Positions 42,392 through 53,378 are shown, counted from the first letter of the stretch. The stretch: DNA of 64,000 nucleotides from Stentor roeselii (GCA_006503475.1 RSEH01000019.1:1-64000), one strand, 5' to 3'. The notes: generated by a model not told the origin, from the letters alone. Translations and numbers: made by a program.

Positions 42392-45195
42392 TCATTTATT
42401 CAGTCTTGACCTCGCCAACTCTAAATTAAGAGCTCGTTTCGCTCTATTTAAATAATTCGATCCAATATTAATCGCTAAATTTTCAGCTTCCAAAAGTAAG
42501 TCCAAAGCCATCCTACCTAAACCCTACTGATAACTTTTTGTCATAAATGAAAGTTCCGCCTGCATATAAAAAACTTTAACCTGATACTCCTGAGAAACTC
42601 CTTTTCCCAAATAAAAATCATTCAACAAATTAAAAATTTGCTGAAAATTCGAGTCACTTGCAGTTTTTTGAAATTTAATCAAAGCAATAGAAAACTTTGC
42701 CTGATAATACAATCCAACTGAAGACTTTCCTGCTTTCCTCACCTTTTGAATAGCTTTTAAAACATTAGTCCTAAGCAAGGACTTAGCCTGCATGATCCTA
42801 AAAGTGACTTTCAAGTCCATTTCTCCAAGTCCTTTTCCAAAAATCGCCCAAAGTAAAGCAGGTGAAAGTCCAAAAGAATTTTGACTCATCCAAACGATTT
42901 CCTGCCAATTTTTCTTGATTTTCTATTTACCTTTACCTCAAGAATATACAAAGGGTGTTTATTATCACGTCTATCAACTTCTTCCTGCCCTTCTAAACAT
43001 TTGAATTGTTTTTCCTTATTTTTCGAGTTCCTGTAAAATACTGACCAAAGAGCGAAAAAACCTTCAAACTTGTGAATCGGGATTTTTTCCTTGTTGAGAA
43101 CGACTCGACTTACGATGGTCTTCACACAAGCTGCAAGAAAATCATCAAATTTTTCAAGACTCGCTGAAACTTTAAGAACACCTGACAAGTCTTTTCGAAG
43201 AGCAAGATTTGAAAGTGTCTGAAGCAAATTTTCTAAAGATTCAAAACTTTTCAATAACTCTTGAATCACAGATACTTTCACAGGGTCCTTTGAAGTGAAC
43301 ATTAAAGTTTTTTCTGCTTGTTTTTTAGCAAGTTTCTGAATTTTCAACTTGTGAAGAAGGAGAAATTTCCAGAAATTTACTGAAAATTTGCAGGTTTTTA
43401 GAGAAAAAGTTTCGCAATAAGCTGAAGTTTCGTTTAAGTTCTTTAAGATCTGGTTAAGAGAAGACCGAAGATTGTATTTCAAGGAAAGTCTAGAAAACTG
43501 GTATTTTAATAAAGGCACTTCTGAATCAAGTTTAAGTTCTGTGTTCATCTTCGCAAAGGTCTTCACCAGCAAAGAATCGACTAAACTTTTCAAGTCTTCT
43601 GGAAAATTCACTTTTTCCGCTGATTTTAAAAGTTCTAAAGCTCGTGAGGTCTGATTGTAAGACTTGAATAAATGAAAAAGGCGAAAAAATGATAAAAACT
43701 TCAGGAAAATATTTGAAGATCTTTCGAAAAGTGACTCGAAAAGTTTAGAACCTGCTTCTTCTGAGGACTTGTCTTGACTCTTTAAGTAAAGGTCTGCGAG
43801 GATGATGTTTTCCCACTCGCCTAAGGCGAGTGTTTTGGTGAAAGATGCCGTTCTTGATGTTTTTAGGAAAATGCAGGAATGGAAAAAGGTGTAAACTTGA
43901 GCTATTTTGTAAGGAAGAGAAAAATTTGCAGGAGGGGCAAGTTCTGATAACGAGTAAAATAACTTCGAAGTGCTTTTTCCTGTTAAAATCGCGAAGAAGG
44001 CCTTCCACATCACTCCTTTACTGGAAACTAAACATTTGGAACTGAGCCGTTCTAAGAAAGTCTCTGCTTCTTCAAGTCTATCTGTCGTTAAAAGAAGAGG
44101 AATCAGGTCTAAAAGTCTTGAATCAGCTGAAAAAGACTCTTTTTCTGCTTCCAGTTCAGAAAAGATCTGATCGATCTTCACAAAGACTGAAATTTTCGAG
44201 GGTGTTAAAGGTTTTAAACACTTTCCCCACAAGCTGATCATCAAGTCAACAAGAAACTCTTCAGATTGAAGATATTGAGACTTGTAAAAAATGTTTAAAC
44301 TTTTAATTTCTGCTGGTTTTTCAAGTAAATCTTGCAAAAAACTTTCAGGTTTTTCTAGATTCGTGTGAATTATTTCTTCGATTTTTAAAGAAACCGCAGC
44401 TAAGCTTCTAGTTCTTCTTGAAACCAGGTTTTTTACCCTTCTGGTTCTTTTTGCATGGATTTTCAGCTGGGAAATAAAAATCTTTTCCTGTCCACGGCGA
44501 AGTTTTGTTAACTGCTGTGCGAAAGACATCCAAAAGAAGATTTTATCATTTTCTATTTCTTCTTCAACGGCGATTTCAACTTGAATTTCAGTCATTAAAT
44601 CCCTTTTTTTATTTTTCCTTATTTTTTGACTTTTCACACGCTGACCAAACTCAATTTCTTTATAAGACGAGTAAATTTTTCCTGAAAGTGGATCAAAAGG
44701 TAAAGATTCACTTTTCTGACCTGAATTCAAAAGAGTGAAAATAACTGGATCTTGTTTTTTTCTTAGAACAGGCGAAGAATAATCTTTTTCTATGCGATCC
44801 GTGTCGATCTTCAGGTCAAAAGGAACACTCATCCGGTTAGGAAGACCTTGAAACTCCTCATCAAGTTCAGAGACTCTTTGTTTCAACTCACTTAAAATTT
44901 TCTCTTCTTCCTGGACTTGTTTCTCATTTTTCCTCAGGTCTGAAGCACTTCTGCTTTTCGTCAGTCTTTTCGGCTTTTCCACTGATTTTAAAAGGGATGA
45001 TTTCGTGGGTGTTAAGATGTGAGAACTGCTCTCGATTCGCTTTGGAAGACTTTTTCGGATTTTTATTGAAATTGGACTACGGCTTTTTTTTGATTTGATT
45101 CGAATTTCGGGTTTAGGTGATATGCGAGAGGTTTCATTGTCTTCTAGGTCGAAGGGACTGATAATTGCCCAGGGTTTTAAAAATTTAGTTTTCAT
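42392..45195 (-). CDS. Large helical-repeat protein, three exons
   Basis: A 924-residue protein once two tiny introns are removed: 14 nt (42923-42936; a 17-nt alternative at 42914-42930 keeps the same frame) and 15 nt (42513-42527). The first restores KNWQEIVWMSQNSFGLSPA across a TGA. The second restores SFMTKSYQMALDLLLEAENL across a TAG. The final TGA is at 42392. The N-terminus is basic and Ser-rich with a coiled segment. From about residue 280 the protein is a continuous series of helix pairs (TPR/solenoid-like, for example LRSSLNQILKNLNETSAYCE). No family could be named. A scaffold, possibly cytoskeletal or ciliary, is only a guess. Confidence 0.75.
42513..42527 (-). other. 15-nt intron
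   Basis: GTAGGGTTTAGGTAG. Removal rebuilds a CAG codon and extends the protein by 40 residues (MALDLLLEAENLAINIGS...) to a TGA at 42392. Confidence 0.85.
42923..42936 (-). other. 14-nt intron (or 17 nt at 42914-42930)
   Basis: GTAAAGGTAAATAG. An excision of 2 mod 3 is required to pass the TGA at 42886. Both the 14- and the 17-nt candidates have GTAA...AG ends. The 14-nt choice matches other introns in this window. Confidence 0.65.
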
Positions 45196-45478
45196 TAGGA
45201 TTAGGTTTATTTCATTGCAGAAGTTTGAAGATTATTGTTTTGTTATGTTGTCATATGGAAATATTATATTTAGTTTGGTAGGATTGTTTTAAGAAGAGAA
45301 AATTTAGATTTTACATTAATGAAGATATTGAAGATTAAATGGGTGTCTTTGGAAGTATTATTATTAGGAAGGTTTTTTTAGTTAAACAGAAAAAATTATA
45401 AGACTATTGTTTTTAGAATTAGATTATGTTTAACTAGTAAATAAAAATCTTCCTTTTTACTTAGAATAATAATTAGGC
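45196..45478. promoter_or_regulatory. Divergent intergenic region
   Basis: Separates the minus-strand helical-repeat gene and the plus-strand four-TM gene. No gene seen; presumably carries both promoters. Confidence 0.35.
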
Positions 45479-46075
45479 ATGAGTGATCAAAATGACGAAA
45501 GCCTAAGAAGAAATTCGACGTTGACTGAAAACAACTTGAAATCACGACTGACTCGTCTTTACTTTTCCAAACACATCCAATTTTTTTACCTATTCCTAAT
45601 AGGTTTATGCATTTTCGACTTGATCTGGACACTATCCTCCTGGAAAGACTACCCATCCAACAAATGGGCATTAATCCTGGACCTGATATTAAACATAATC
45701 GTTCTTCTAGATTCCTATCTCCGTCTATACACAATGGGTTCAGTTCGATTCTGTGACTGTCGAAGTAACTGCATTGAAATTTTAGTATTTATTTTAGCAA
45801 TTCCTGACGTATTAATTCTCATCATCCTTCTTTCAATTGACAGTCTAACAAGTGACGTTCTTCAATTATTATCCTTAAGTTACAGCACAACAGTTCTTGT
45901 TCTTCGACCCATCGTCTTTTGTCAGCGACAAACAAGGACGAAAGTTCCCAGCATTCATCTTCCGAATACCGTTGTTTACAGTGAAACCGAAGCCAACCTA
46001 ATCCGAGAGCAGTCTCGATTTGACTCAATCGTTGAAGGGTATTCCTATGAAGCTAAAAAATCCCTTGAAACTTAA
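45479..46075 (+). CDS. Four-TM protein, voltage-sensor-like layout
   Basis: A 198-residue protein with a charged N-terminus and four hydrophobic segments: FFYLFLIGLCIFDLIW, WALILDLILNIIVLLDSYLR, IEILVFILAIPDVLILIILL and LLSLSYSTTVLVLRPIVFC. The DSYLR end of helix 2 and the acidic residue in helix 3 recall the S1-S4 voltage-sensor fold. The fourth helix has only one Arg, so voltage sensing is doubtful. The C-terminal 60 residues are soluble. It lies 48 bp upstream of the PKG gene on the same strand. No firm family assignment. Confidence 0.6.
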   Translation: MSDQNDESLRRNSTLTENNLKSRLTRLYFSKHIQFFYLFLIGLCIFDLIWTLSSWKDYPSNKWALILDLILNIIVLLDSYLRLYTMGSVRFCDCRSNCIEILVFILAIPDVLILIILLSIDSLTSDVLQLLSLSYSTTVLVLRPIVFCQRQTRTKVPSIHLPNTVVYSETEANLIREQSRFDSIVEGYSYEAKKSLET

Positions 46076-46123
46076 ACTAGTAACTTTTCATCATTTCCTC
46101 AAATACTTTAAATAGATAAATAA

Positions 46124-48703
46124 ATGCTTGAAAGAATTGAATCAGAAGATGAGTCGTCTTCAGATAAAAGTGCAGAGTCTCCTTTGATTAGAGTTGAATT
46201 CTCCGCTGTTAACCGCCCTGAAATGAAAAAACTTCTTCCAAGAGGAGTCGACAGGTCTTTCTTGTCGCCCACATATGAATCTGAGTTCGCTTTTAAAGAA
46301 ATTTCAAAAGAAAAGTCCTTTCACGACGTCGAGTCAATTGCAAGAGCGCTAAACAAACACTTTATTTTCACAAACCTTCAAATGGAATCACGTATTCGAG
46401 TGATTTCAAAGATGGCATTAATTCGTTATGACCAGGATAAAACCGTTTTTCAACAAGGCAAGTTCGGAAATCACTTCTTTACTATAGCGAAAGGACAGGT
46501 GGAAGTCATTGTTGATAATAAAAGAGTCAATATTTTAAGTAAAGGTGAAAGTTTCGGAGAATTGGCACTTTTACATGATTTTCCAAGGTCGGCAACTATT
46601 AGGACTTTGACAAGTGTTTATCTTTGGAGACTTGATCGAGAAGTTTTCAAGAATGAAACAAAAAAAATCGCTGAGAAGAATTTTTTAGAAAATCAGAAGT
46701 TTATTGATGGACTTATCATTTTTTCTGGCCTTACCTCTCAGCAGAAGTCTTGTTTATTAGAGTCATTATCTGAGTTCAAATTTGACCAGAATCAATACAT
46801 TGTTAGGGAAGGGGATAAAGGAGGAGTCTGTTATTTTATTAAGAAAGGAAAAGTTAAATGTATGAAAAAAGGGCAAGTTATCGGAGAGATCAGTGAAGGG
46901 AAGTACTTCGGTGAAAACAGTCTTTTATCACGAACACCTCGCAGCGCTTCAATAATCGCTTCGACCGAGGTGAGGTGCATCGGTTTAAGCAAAGAAAACT
47001 TAGAACTAGCTCTGGGCAACCAGTTAGAAAAGATCATCACAGACAACATCAAACTTCGAGCAATTGAAAAAAGTGAAGCTCTTCGAGACCTAGACAAAGA
47101 CATTAAAATGAAAATAATTGAATTTTCCGAAACACTTTCATTCGACCCTGAACAAGTAGTCATCCCTGAAGGCGAAGTCCTTGGGGAGAAGATTTTCCTG
47201 GTCCTTGAAGGCGCTTTGAAGTCATCAGAAGGCCCTTGGAAGGGTCTTTATGACGTCATCGGCGACGTGGAAGCAGTGACCAATCAAGAGTCCATATGTG
47301 AGAGAGAAATAAGGGCAGAAGGACAGGTAAAACTCGCAGTTCTCTACAAAGCTCGCTTTAATGAAATAATCGGAACGAAAAGTCAACATTTCACAGTCGC
47401 TGACATTGCCAGGATTAAAGAAGTCAGCATCTTGAAAGGCATTCAACATAGTAAGTTACTTGAAGTAACTGAAAAGTTCAGCTTGAGTCTTTATGAAGAT
47501 GGTGAAGAAATCGTCACACAGAACTCACCTGGAGACCTTTTTTTTATGATTAAATCTGGAACGGTCAGTGTTGTGAAAAATGGCGTTGTTGTTAGGTCTA
47601 TTGCGAAATATGATTATTTTGGGGAAAGAAGCTTGATTTTCGATGAACTCAGGACTGCCTCTGTTGTCGCTAATGGAAAAGTCAGCTGTTGGACTCTTAA
47701 GAGAAATGATTTTTTTGGCTCGTTGAATGAAAATGCGCTTAAAAGAATCATGAAAAGGATCAGGATGCAGGATAATAGTATAAAGTTACAGGATCTGACT
47801 TTTGTCAGGGTGTTAGGAAAAGGGGCTTATGGGACTGTTTTTTTAGTTTGTGATAAATCCAACTTGAATTATTATGCACTTAAAGTCATTTCTAAGGAAA
47901 AAGTGCAAAAGTACGAATTGGAACAATATGTTTCATCAGAGATAAAAATACTTCTTTGTCTGGATAATGACTTTATTTTAAAGCTGGTACATAACTTTGA
48001 AGATTCGCAGTTTATTCACCTTTTGACTGAGTTTGTGAAAGGGGAGGATTTGTTTGCGATCTTAAGAGTTATTAAGAATCTTTCAGAGGACCAGTCGAGG
48101 TTTTACTTTTCTTGCTTGTTGGTTATTGTTGAGTATCTTCATGATCGGGATGTGATTTATAGAGATTTTAAACCGGAGAATGTGATTGTTGATGAAGAAG
48201 GATATCCTCGATTGATTGACTTTGGAATTGCGAAGATGTCGAAGGATAGAACCTTCACAGTACTAGGAACTCCTCACTACATGGCCCCTGAGATCATTCT
48301 AGGCAAAGGATATTCCCAACACGCTGACTACTGGAGCCTAGGAGTAATGCTCTACGAGTTCACCTTCAACCGTTTACCTTTCGGAGATGCTGAAAACAAC
48401 CCATTCAGCATTTACCAGGCCATTCTCGACCGACAGCTCAGTTTTGTCTCAATGAAAGTGATCTCAAAACCCCTAAAGGCCCTTATCTCACAACTTTTAC
48501 ACCCAAACCCATCAGCCAGGAACTCAGGAGCAGTTCACAAGCTTAAAGCACATCCTTGGCTTTCAACTATTCACTGGGAAAGTGTTTTAAGTAAAAGTCT
48601 CACGCCGCCTTATATTCCAAATGTTGAACCTGATGGACTTGGAGACTCTTCTGTTGATTTGTTGACTTTAATTTCCAATGAAATGGTTGAAGAAGAGTTT
48701 TAG
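46124..48703 (+). CDS. PKG: cGMP-dependent protein kinase with four cyclic-nucleotide domains
   Basis: An 859-residue AGC kinase with an N-terminal regulatory array. CNB motifs FGELALLHDFPRSATI (about residue 143), FGENSLLSRTPRSASIIA (about 259) and FGERSLIFDELRTASVVA (about 499) are canonical. The third domain, about 325-440, lacks the phosphate-binding motif and is degenerate. The kinase domain (565-815) has VLGKGAYGTVFLV, YALKVIS, VIYRDFKPENVIVDEEG, DFGIAK, the activation Thr in TFTVLGTPHYMAPE, and ADYWSLGVMLYE. Four CNB domains with an inactive third one is the layout known from apicomplexan and ciliate PKGs, where cGMP opens the enzyme. A kinase responding to cAMP cannot be excluded from sequence alone. 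Confidence 0.88.
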   Translation: MLERIESEDESSSDKSAESPLIRVEFSAVNRPEMKKLLPRGVDRSFLSPTYESEFAFKEISKEKSFHDVESIARALNKHFIFTNLQMESRIRVISKMALIRYDQDKTVFQQGKFGNHFFTIAKGQVEVIVDNKRVNILSKGESFGELALLHDFPRSATIRTLTSVYLWRLDREVFKNETKKIAEKNFLENQKFIDGLIIFSGLTSQQKSCLLESLSEFKFDQNQYIVREGDKGGVCYFIKKGKVKCMKKGQVIGEISEGKYFGENSLLSRTPRSASIIASTEVRCIGLSKENLELALGNQLEKIITDNIKLRAIEKSEALRDLDKDIKMKIIEFSETLSFDPEQVVIPEGEVLGEKIFLVLEGALKSSEGPWKGLYDVIGDVEAVTNQESICEREIRAEGQVKLAVLYKARFNEIIGTKSQHFTVADIARIKEVSILKGIQHSKLLEVTEKFSLSLYEDGEEIVTQNSPGDLFFMIKSGTVSVVKNGVVVRSIAKYDYFGERSLIFDELRTASVVANGKVSCWTLKRNDFFGSLNENALKRIMKRIRMQDNSIKLQDLTFVRVLGKGAYGTVFLVCDKSNLNYYALKVISKEKVQKYELEQYVSSEIKILLCLDNDFILKLVHNFEDSQFIHLLTEFVKGEDLFAILRVIKNLSEDQSRFYFSCLLVIVEYLHDRDVIYRDFKPENVIVDEEGYPRLIDFGIAKMSKDRTFTVLGTPHYMAPEIILGKGYSQHADYWSLGVMLYEFTFNRLPFGDAENNPFSIYQAILDRQLSFVSMKVISKPLKALISQLLHPNPSARNSGAVHKLKAHPWLSTIHWESVLSKSLTPPYIPNVEPDGLGDSSVDLLTLISNEMVEEEF

Positions 48704-48863
48704 ACTTAGGTAATTATGTAATGGTTAATAAAAGTTGATTTTTTTTAGTTTTTAGAGAAATTAATGTTTTTTTGGGGAGGGAATAAAAGTTTTAGGTATT
48801 TTTTAAGTTTTTCTTTGGAATTGGATTTAAGACTGTTCTGGAAAGGTTAGTTAGTTGATATAA

Positions 48864-49700
48864 ATGTCTGATTCTGGAATCTGGGCTAAGTTGTTTGACG
48901 ACACAGACAAGAAATTCGCTCGGAATCGAAATGTCTTGACGTATACTGTGATTTGTTCCTACATGTTGCTCTCGGTGTTCGTCTTAGCGAGATACCCGTG
49001 CGATTACATGAGGTTTACTTCTATACCTACAATGCTTATGATGATTCCTAGATATATTCATTATATCCGCAAAAGATGGTTTCTTTACTTGTTCGACTAT
49101 TGCTACTTGGTTAACTTTGCAATGGCTTACATATCGTTCACCAACGAAACAGATATTTCAAACGGCACTTTTATTACCACTTCTTTTTACCTAGCAATAA
49201 ACGCATATCGATATCAAAACTCACTCGTTCTTCATAGTCAAGAAACGTTTTTCACCTGTTACATGCACATCAATCCAACATTAGCAGGAGCAGCATTATA
49301 TCTAAGCGGATGTATAAACGTATCCTACGATCACGTTCAACTATCAATAGAAACTTCAAAGTGGTACTTATTTTACGCTCTTCTTTACTTTCCTTTTATG
49401 TTCTTAGTGATAAAGCCATTCTGGGTGAAGTACAAAATTCCGAACATGGTAGTCTACCACGGTGCTGACCCCTTTTTTCAAAATCTTTACAGAATTTTCA
49501 CACCTCCAGGCACGATGTTCCTTTACCAGTACTTCATGATTGCCTCTGCCTGTGCCATGACTTACTTCATGCTGAGGAGCAAAGATCTCTTTTTAATCAC
49601 CTGCATCTTGCTCGTCTCTTATACAGTCTATCGCGCTGGGACTTACTACATCGACTACATGCCCGCCATGGCCGTAAAACAAGCGAAGAAGACTTCTTAA
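48864..49700 (+). CDS. Gpc1-like glycerophosphocholine acyltransferase (DUF2838)
   Basis: A 278-residue protein with about eight membrane segments. ARYPCDYMRFTSIPTMLMMI, RWFLYLFDYCYLVNFAM, the SLVLHSQETFFTCYMHINP stretch (family pattern SLVFHS...SxFIH) and FYALLYFPFMFLVIKPFWVK resemble the Gpc1/DUF2838 family. That family acylates glycerophosphocholine to lysophosphatidylcholine in the ER. The His in LHS and that in MHINP are the candidate functional residues of this family. The start context is TGATATAAATG. The assignment is by remembered motif pattern, so moderate confidence. Confidence 0.6.
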   Translation: MSDSGIWAKLFDDTDKKFARNRNVLTYTVICSYMLLSVFVLARYPCDYMRFTSIPTMLMMIPRYIHYIRKRWFLYLFDYCYLVNFAMAYISFTNETDISNGTFITTSFYLAINAYRYQNSLVLHSQETFFTCYMHINPTLAGAALYLSGCINVSYDHVQLSIETSKWYLFYALLYFPFMFLVIKPFWVKYKIPNMVVYHGADPFFQNLYRIFTPPGTMFLYQYFMIASACAMTYFMLRSKDLFLITCILLVSYTVYRAGTYYIDYMPAMAVKQAKKTS

Positions 49701-49828
49701 TTAGTTAGACTAGTAAGGTTTTCTCTATTCATGAAAAAATCATGAACTTCATTCAAAGTTTTCAAGACTTTCTTTTAAAATCGTTTTAATAGTTCAACTC
49801 AACCTGTAGCATAAATAGTCTTTCATAA

Positions 49829-50509
49829 ATGGCTTCGATAATCTATGCAGTCATCGCTTCTGACTCTAACCCCACTCCACTTGCAGAGGTTTCGCTGGCA
49901 GAAGGGAACTTTGGAATGCTGGCCTTGAAACTCCTGACGAAGATCCGTAAAGACAATTCGGCTTCTTATGTCTATGAGAACAAGTACATCTTTCACTATA
50001 ACAACCAATTCGATGTCACTTTTCTTTGCATGACTGACGCCGCTTTTCATAACCGCACGGCTTATGCTTTCTTGTTTGATATTAAGGAAAAGTTCTTTGA
50101 AAAGTATGGCAACAATGTCAAACATTTGATTGGATATGGAGCAAATAAGGAGTTTGGCGAACAGATCAAGCAGAAGATGCACTTTTATAATAGTGACCAG
50201 GGAGGAAATGATAAGTTGAAGACTGTTCGGGAAAACATTGAGAAGACTAAAGATATTATGATTGAAAATATTGATAAAGTCTTGGCGAGAGGGGAAAAAA
50301 TTGAGTTACTTGTGAATAAAACTCAACAACTTAGTGATAGTTCAGTTAGCATGAGAAAGACAGTAAAAAATATTTAGGCAACGAAGGTTAAGAGGGTCAT
50401 GTGGTGGAAAAATGTTAAGTTCACGATTTTACTTATCGTTATAGTCATCGTCATTCTTTTTCTGATTATTATGTTTTCTTGTGGAGGACCTGCCTTTCCT
50501 AATTGCTAG
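49829..50509 (+). CDS. VAMP7-like longin R-SNARE
   Basis: A 221-residue protein after removal of a 15-nt intron (50363-50377). The longin domain occupies residues 1-120 (IIYAVIASD, FHYNNQFDVTFLCMTDAAF). The R-SNARE helix follows (KLKTVRENIEKTKDIMIENIDKVLARGEKIELLV, with the zero-layer Arg in LARGEKIE). Splicing joins MRKT to ATKVKRVMWWKNVKFTIL, the conserved WWKN membrane-proximal motif, then a TM anchor ending in CGGPAFPNC. Unspliced, the protein would stop before the anchor. Longin R-SNAREs mediate fusion with endo-lysosomal and plasma membranes, partners to the Rab and sorting-nexin genes nearby. Confidence 0.93.
50363..50377 (+). other. 15-nt intron
   Basis: GTAAAAAATATTTAG. Removal restores the SNARE-to-membrane-anchor junction across an in-frame TAG. 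Confidence 0.93.
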
Positions 50510-50681
50510 ATAGATTTAATATGGATAAGTGATTGGAGTTTGGGTAGTTTGATGATTTTAGATTTGTTGAATGGATTTAATTATTTTTTTAAGAAGGGTT
50601 TAGGATGGGTCGAATGTTTTTAGGTTTTTTGGTGCAGGACTTTGATTGTTCTATAAATTCAGAAATTTTTATCTTATATAA

Positions 50682-52562
50682 ATGGCTGACTACCTCAAGT
50701 GTCCCTTGTGTATGGAGTTTTACAATTTAAAGAACAAAATTCCAGTGAAAAATCAATGTGGAGGAGTTTGCTGCTCTTCTTGTACTCGAAATCCTTGCTC
50801 ACTTTGTGAAGAATTTCATAATCAGTTGTTTCAGAATTATGATTGGCTTATTGATTATATCAGAGAGGTCATGATTTTATGTAAATGTGGAGAAAATACT
50901 GCAGTTTTTATTGACGGTAAAACCTTCATTCCAAACTGTTCCTCATGCAAGAAGCCTTACCAACAAGGTGTAAAAATCGACGAAAACCTTTTCACGACCT
51001 GGATAAACTCAATATTTTCCCATTTCCTCGAGCAGCTAAACAAATCCGGTAACGAAGGTCTTCTAGGTTATTTCTTCGAAAACACAAGTAAAAGTCTAGA
51101 ACTAAAATTAAAGTGCATAAGAACAGCTCATCAGTTCTTTACAAGTCAAGCATACTGCGAAGACCACCTAGAAAAAAAGGCAAAGTTTCTAGGTAATGAC
51201 TTGAAACTTCTCTGTGATTGCGGCAGTGACTTTACCCCTTTATCCGACATTGAAAGATGCAGAGAAACAGTAAAAAACTTCGTCGGGGCCACTGGCCTTT
51301 TAAACCAATTTCTAATCGACCAGCTCTATGTCGAGAAGCAGTTCGCAACAGTAAAAGTCGTCTTCGAAGCGAGGTGCATGAAAAGAAAAGCGAAAATCAC
51401 TGATGTCTGCCCTTTTTGTAAAGTCAGGTTCAGTCAGATATTCCCTGTGATAGTTGAATGTAAAAATCATTATTCAAAGATGCTTCTTGTCATCTGTGAC
51501 TTGTGTTCTTGGAAGAAAAAACAGACTTTACAAGAAATGAATATTAATAAAAAGTTGTTTCCATGTCTTGAGAATGATCTTTGCTCTTTTCGGAAGATTG
51601 AATCAGTAAACCTTGAATATTCCAATTCCTGCTCGAATTGCAGTAAAATATTTAGAATTGATTATATTACTCCTTTGGAAAAACAGGTTTTAACTCCTTT
51701 TAAACTACAGTGTGAACATAATATCTGTAAGACTTGTGCTGATAAAAGTTGTAATAATCTCATTTTTTGCAATATTTGTAAACAATTTTATAAGTTTTAC
51801 TATCAAATCAACCATATTCTTCTTGAAGCTTTCAATGCACGGGTCATTGGTTGTCCTCATCATAGTGAATTCTTTATTGAAACTTATTACTACGAAAATG
51901 GGTACAACTTTTATTGTGAAAAATGTAAAAATGATAGAAAAAATGAAGATTTTCCTCAAACTTTTCATATTTCTTGGATTTGGATGACAGTCACTAATAA
52001 CTATCACAATATTCTAGAATATTTTAAAATGAATTGCTTTTTAAACGTTTTTGAATTAGGAAAACTTAGAAATGTGACTATTAAAAAAGAGATTTTTGAA
52101 CAGATTTCGAAAATTTGCATGAATTTGCAATGGGAGGCGGGTGGGAATGTTGAGGTTGTGAGTAATGAAGTTTTAAGTCTTACTAGTTGTCAATTTAGTT
52201 TAAAGTCGAGTAGGTCTATTGTCATTACTGGACTTTATATGACTGTAGCTTCTATTGAGGGAAAGCTTAAGGTTTATATGCTTAGAGATGGGATTTTTCA
52301 ATGTATTTTTTTTATGTTCTTAGAAGAGACATTGGAAACTAGTTTTTACGACTTGAAATGTCATGGTTCTCTTTTTATAAGCCAAGGAAATATTTACAAA
52401 TTTGAGATAATTGAATGTGATGGCTTTGATGGCTTAAAGTTAAAGACAAGTTGCACATCATCAGACAATTCAGTTCAATTCGATATTGAATTCAGAAATA
52501 TAGAAGAAGACCGTGCCTTTTCACTTATAAAATCTTTCGACTATGAAATCCCGAAATACTAA
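50682..52562 (+). CDS. RING-like Cys-rich protein
   Basis: A 626-residue protein beginning with a RING-type cluster: CPLCMEFYN, then QCGGVCCSSCTRNPCSLCEE. Further CxxC pairs follow: CKCGEN, CSSCKKPY, CDCGSDF, CPFCKVRF, CDLCSW, then a second RING-like stretch SCSNCSKIF, CEHNICKTCADKSC and FCNICKQFY, and finally CEKCKND. The spacing fits repeated zinc sites. The N-terminal one could be an E3 ubiquitin-ligase RING, though the second ligand half is irregular. The C-terminal 200 residues have no recognisable domain. The start context is TATATAAATG. Function is inferred only from the RING resemblance. Confidence 0.7.
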   Translation: MADYLKCPLCMEFYNLKNKIPVKNQCGGVCCSSCTRNPCSLCEEFHNQLFQNYDWLIDYIREVMILCKCGENTAVFIDGKTFIPNCSSCKKPYQQGVKIDENLFTTWINSIFSHFLEQLNKSGNEGLLGYFFENTSKSLELKLKCIRTAHQFFTSQAYCEDHLEKKAKFLGNDLKLLCDCGSDFTPLSDIERCRETVKNFVGATGLLNQFLIDQLYVEKQFATVKVVFEARCMKRKAKITDVCPFCKVRFSQIFPVIVECKNHYSKMLLVICDLCSWKKKQTLQEMNINKKLFPCLENDLCSFRKIESVNLEYSNSCSNCSKIFRIDYITPLEKQVLTPFKLQCEHNICKTCADKSCNNLIFCNICKQFYKFYYQINHILLEAFNARVIGCPHHSEFFIETYYYENGYNFYCEKCKNDRKNEDFPQTFHISWIWMTVTNNYHNILEYFKMNCFLNVFELGKLRNVTIKKEIFEQISKICMNLQWEAGGNVEVVSNEVLSLTSCQFSLKSSRSIVITGLYMTVASIEGKLKVYMLRDGIFQCIFFMFLEETLETSFYDLKCHGSLFISQGNIYKFEIIECDGFDGLKLKTSCTSSDNSVQFDIEFRNIEEDRAFSLIKSFDYEIPKY

Positions 52563-52595
52563 ATAAATAATCTAAACTAATCCACTCCTAATAAA

Positions 52596-53378
52596 ATGAC
52601 TGAAACCAAAACCCTAACATCCAAACTTCGTCATTTATTTCTCGAGACCTTTAAACTAAACTGCGAACTCGACGAAAACGAAGTAACTCCAGAAGAATTA
52701 TCAACAATAAACGAAATCTCATCTGATGAAATAATCGACAACTTAAAAGAATTACTAACTTCTTTACTTCTCTATAAAAAAGCAACTCTTCACTGTGAAC
52801 AAGTCGACCTGATAAAAAAATCCGAACAACTCGAAAAAATGCTTCAAAAAACCGAAGCAGAAGTAAGAAACCACATCAGAACCGAGCACGAACTCAAACT
52901 TCACATCGAATCCATTCAAAACCACTCAGAAGAACTCGAAACAAACATCTCTAAACTCTCATCAGAGCTAAAAGACCTACAAGACCAGCTGAAAACAATA
53001 AAAAAACCAAAAGAAACATCAGAAAAAGATGAAATTATAAAAAAACTGCAAAAAGAAATCAAAAGTTTTAAAGTTTTTGCAGGAAAAATCGCTGTTAAAG
53101 CTTTAGTCACTGAAAAAAGTAAAGATAAGTTCGAAGAAGTAAAACAGAAAATAGGTGAAAAAGGAGTAGAATTACATAAAGTGCAGAAAATCGTTGGAAA
53201 AGCGAAGATTTTTAGAGATCGAAACAGAGCCAGTCGGAAATCAGCGCATTACTCGGAAGGTAAAGGAAAGGGTTTTGATGTAAGTGTTTCTTTTACAGGA
53301 CTAGAGAACAATCACTGCAGAAGTACTTCAGATAATGTAAGGCCAAAGTCAGCGAATAAAAGAGCTCCTTCTCGATAG
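52596..53378 (+). CDS. Coiled-coil protein
   Basis: A 260-residue protein that is mostly coiled coil (about 60-165: LIKKSEQLEKMLQKTEAEVR, ELETNISKLSSELKDLQDQL), with a basic Ser-rich C-terminus ending in KSANKRAPSR. Only 33 bp from the RING-like gene upstream and 32 bp from the Cys-rich gene downstream, all on the same strand. No family assigned. Confidence 0.75.
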   Translation: MTETKTLTSKLRHLFLETFKLNCELDENEVTPEELSTINEISSDEIIDNLKELLTSLLLYKKATLHCEQVDLIKKSEQLEKMLQKTEAEVRNHIRTEHELKLHIESIQNHSEELETNISKLSSELKDLQDQLKTIKKPKETSEKDEIIKKLQKEIKSFKVFAGKIAVKALVTEKSKDKFEEVKQKIGEKGVELHKVQKIVGKAKIFRDRNRASRKSAHYSEGKGKGFDVSVSFTGLENNHCRSTSDNVRPKSANKRAPSR

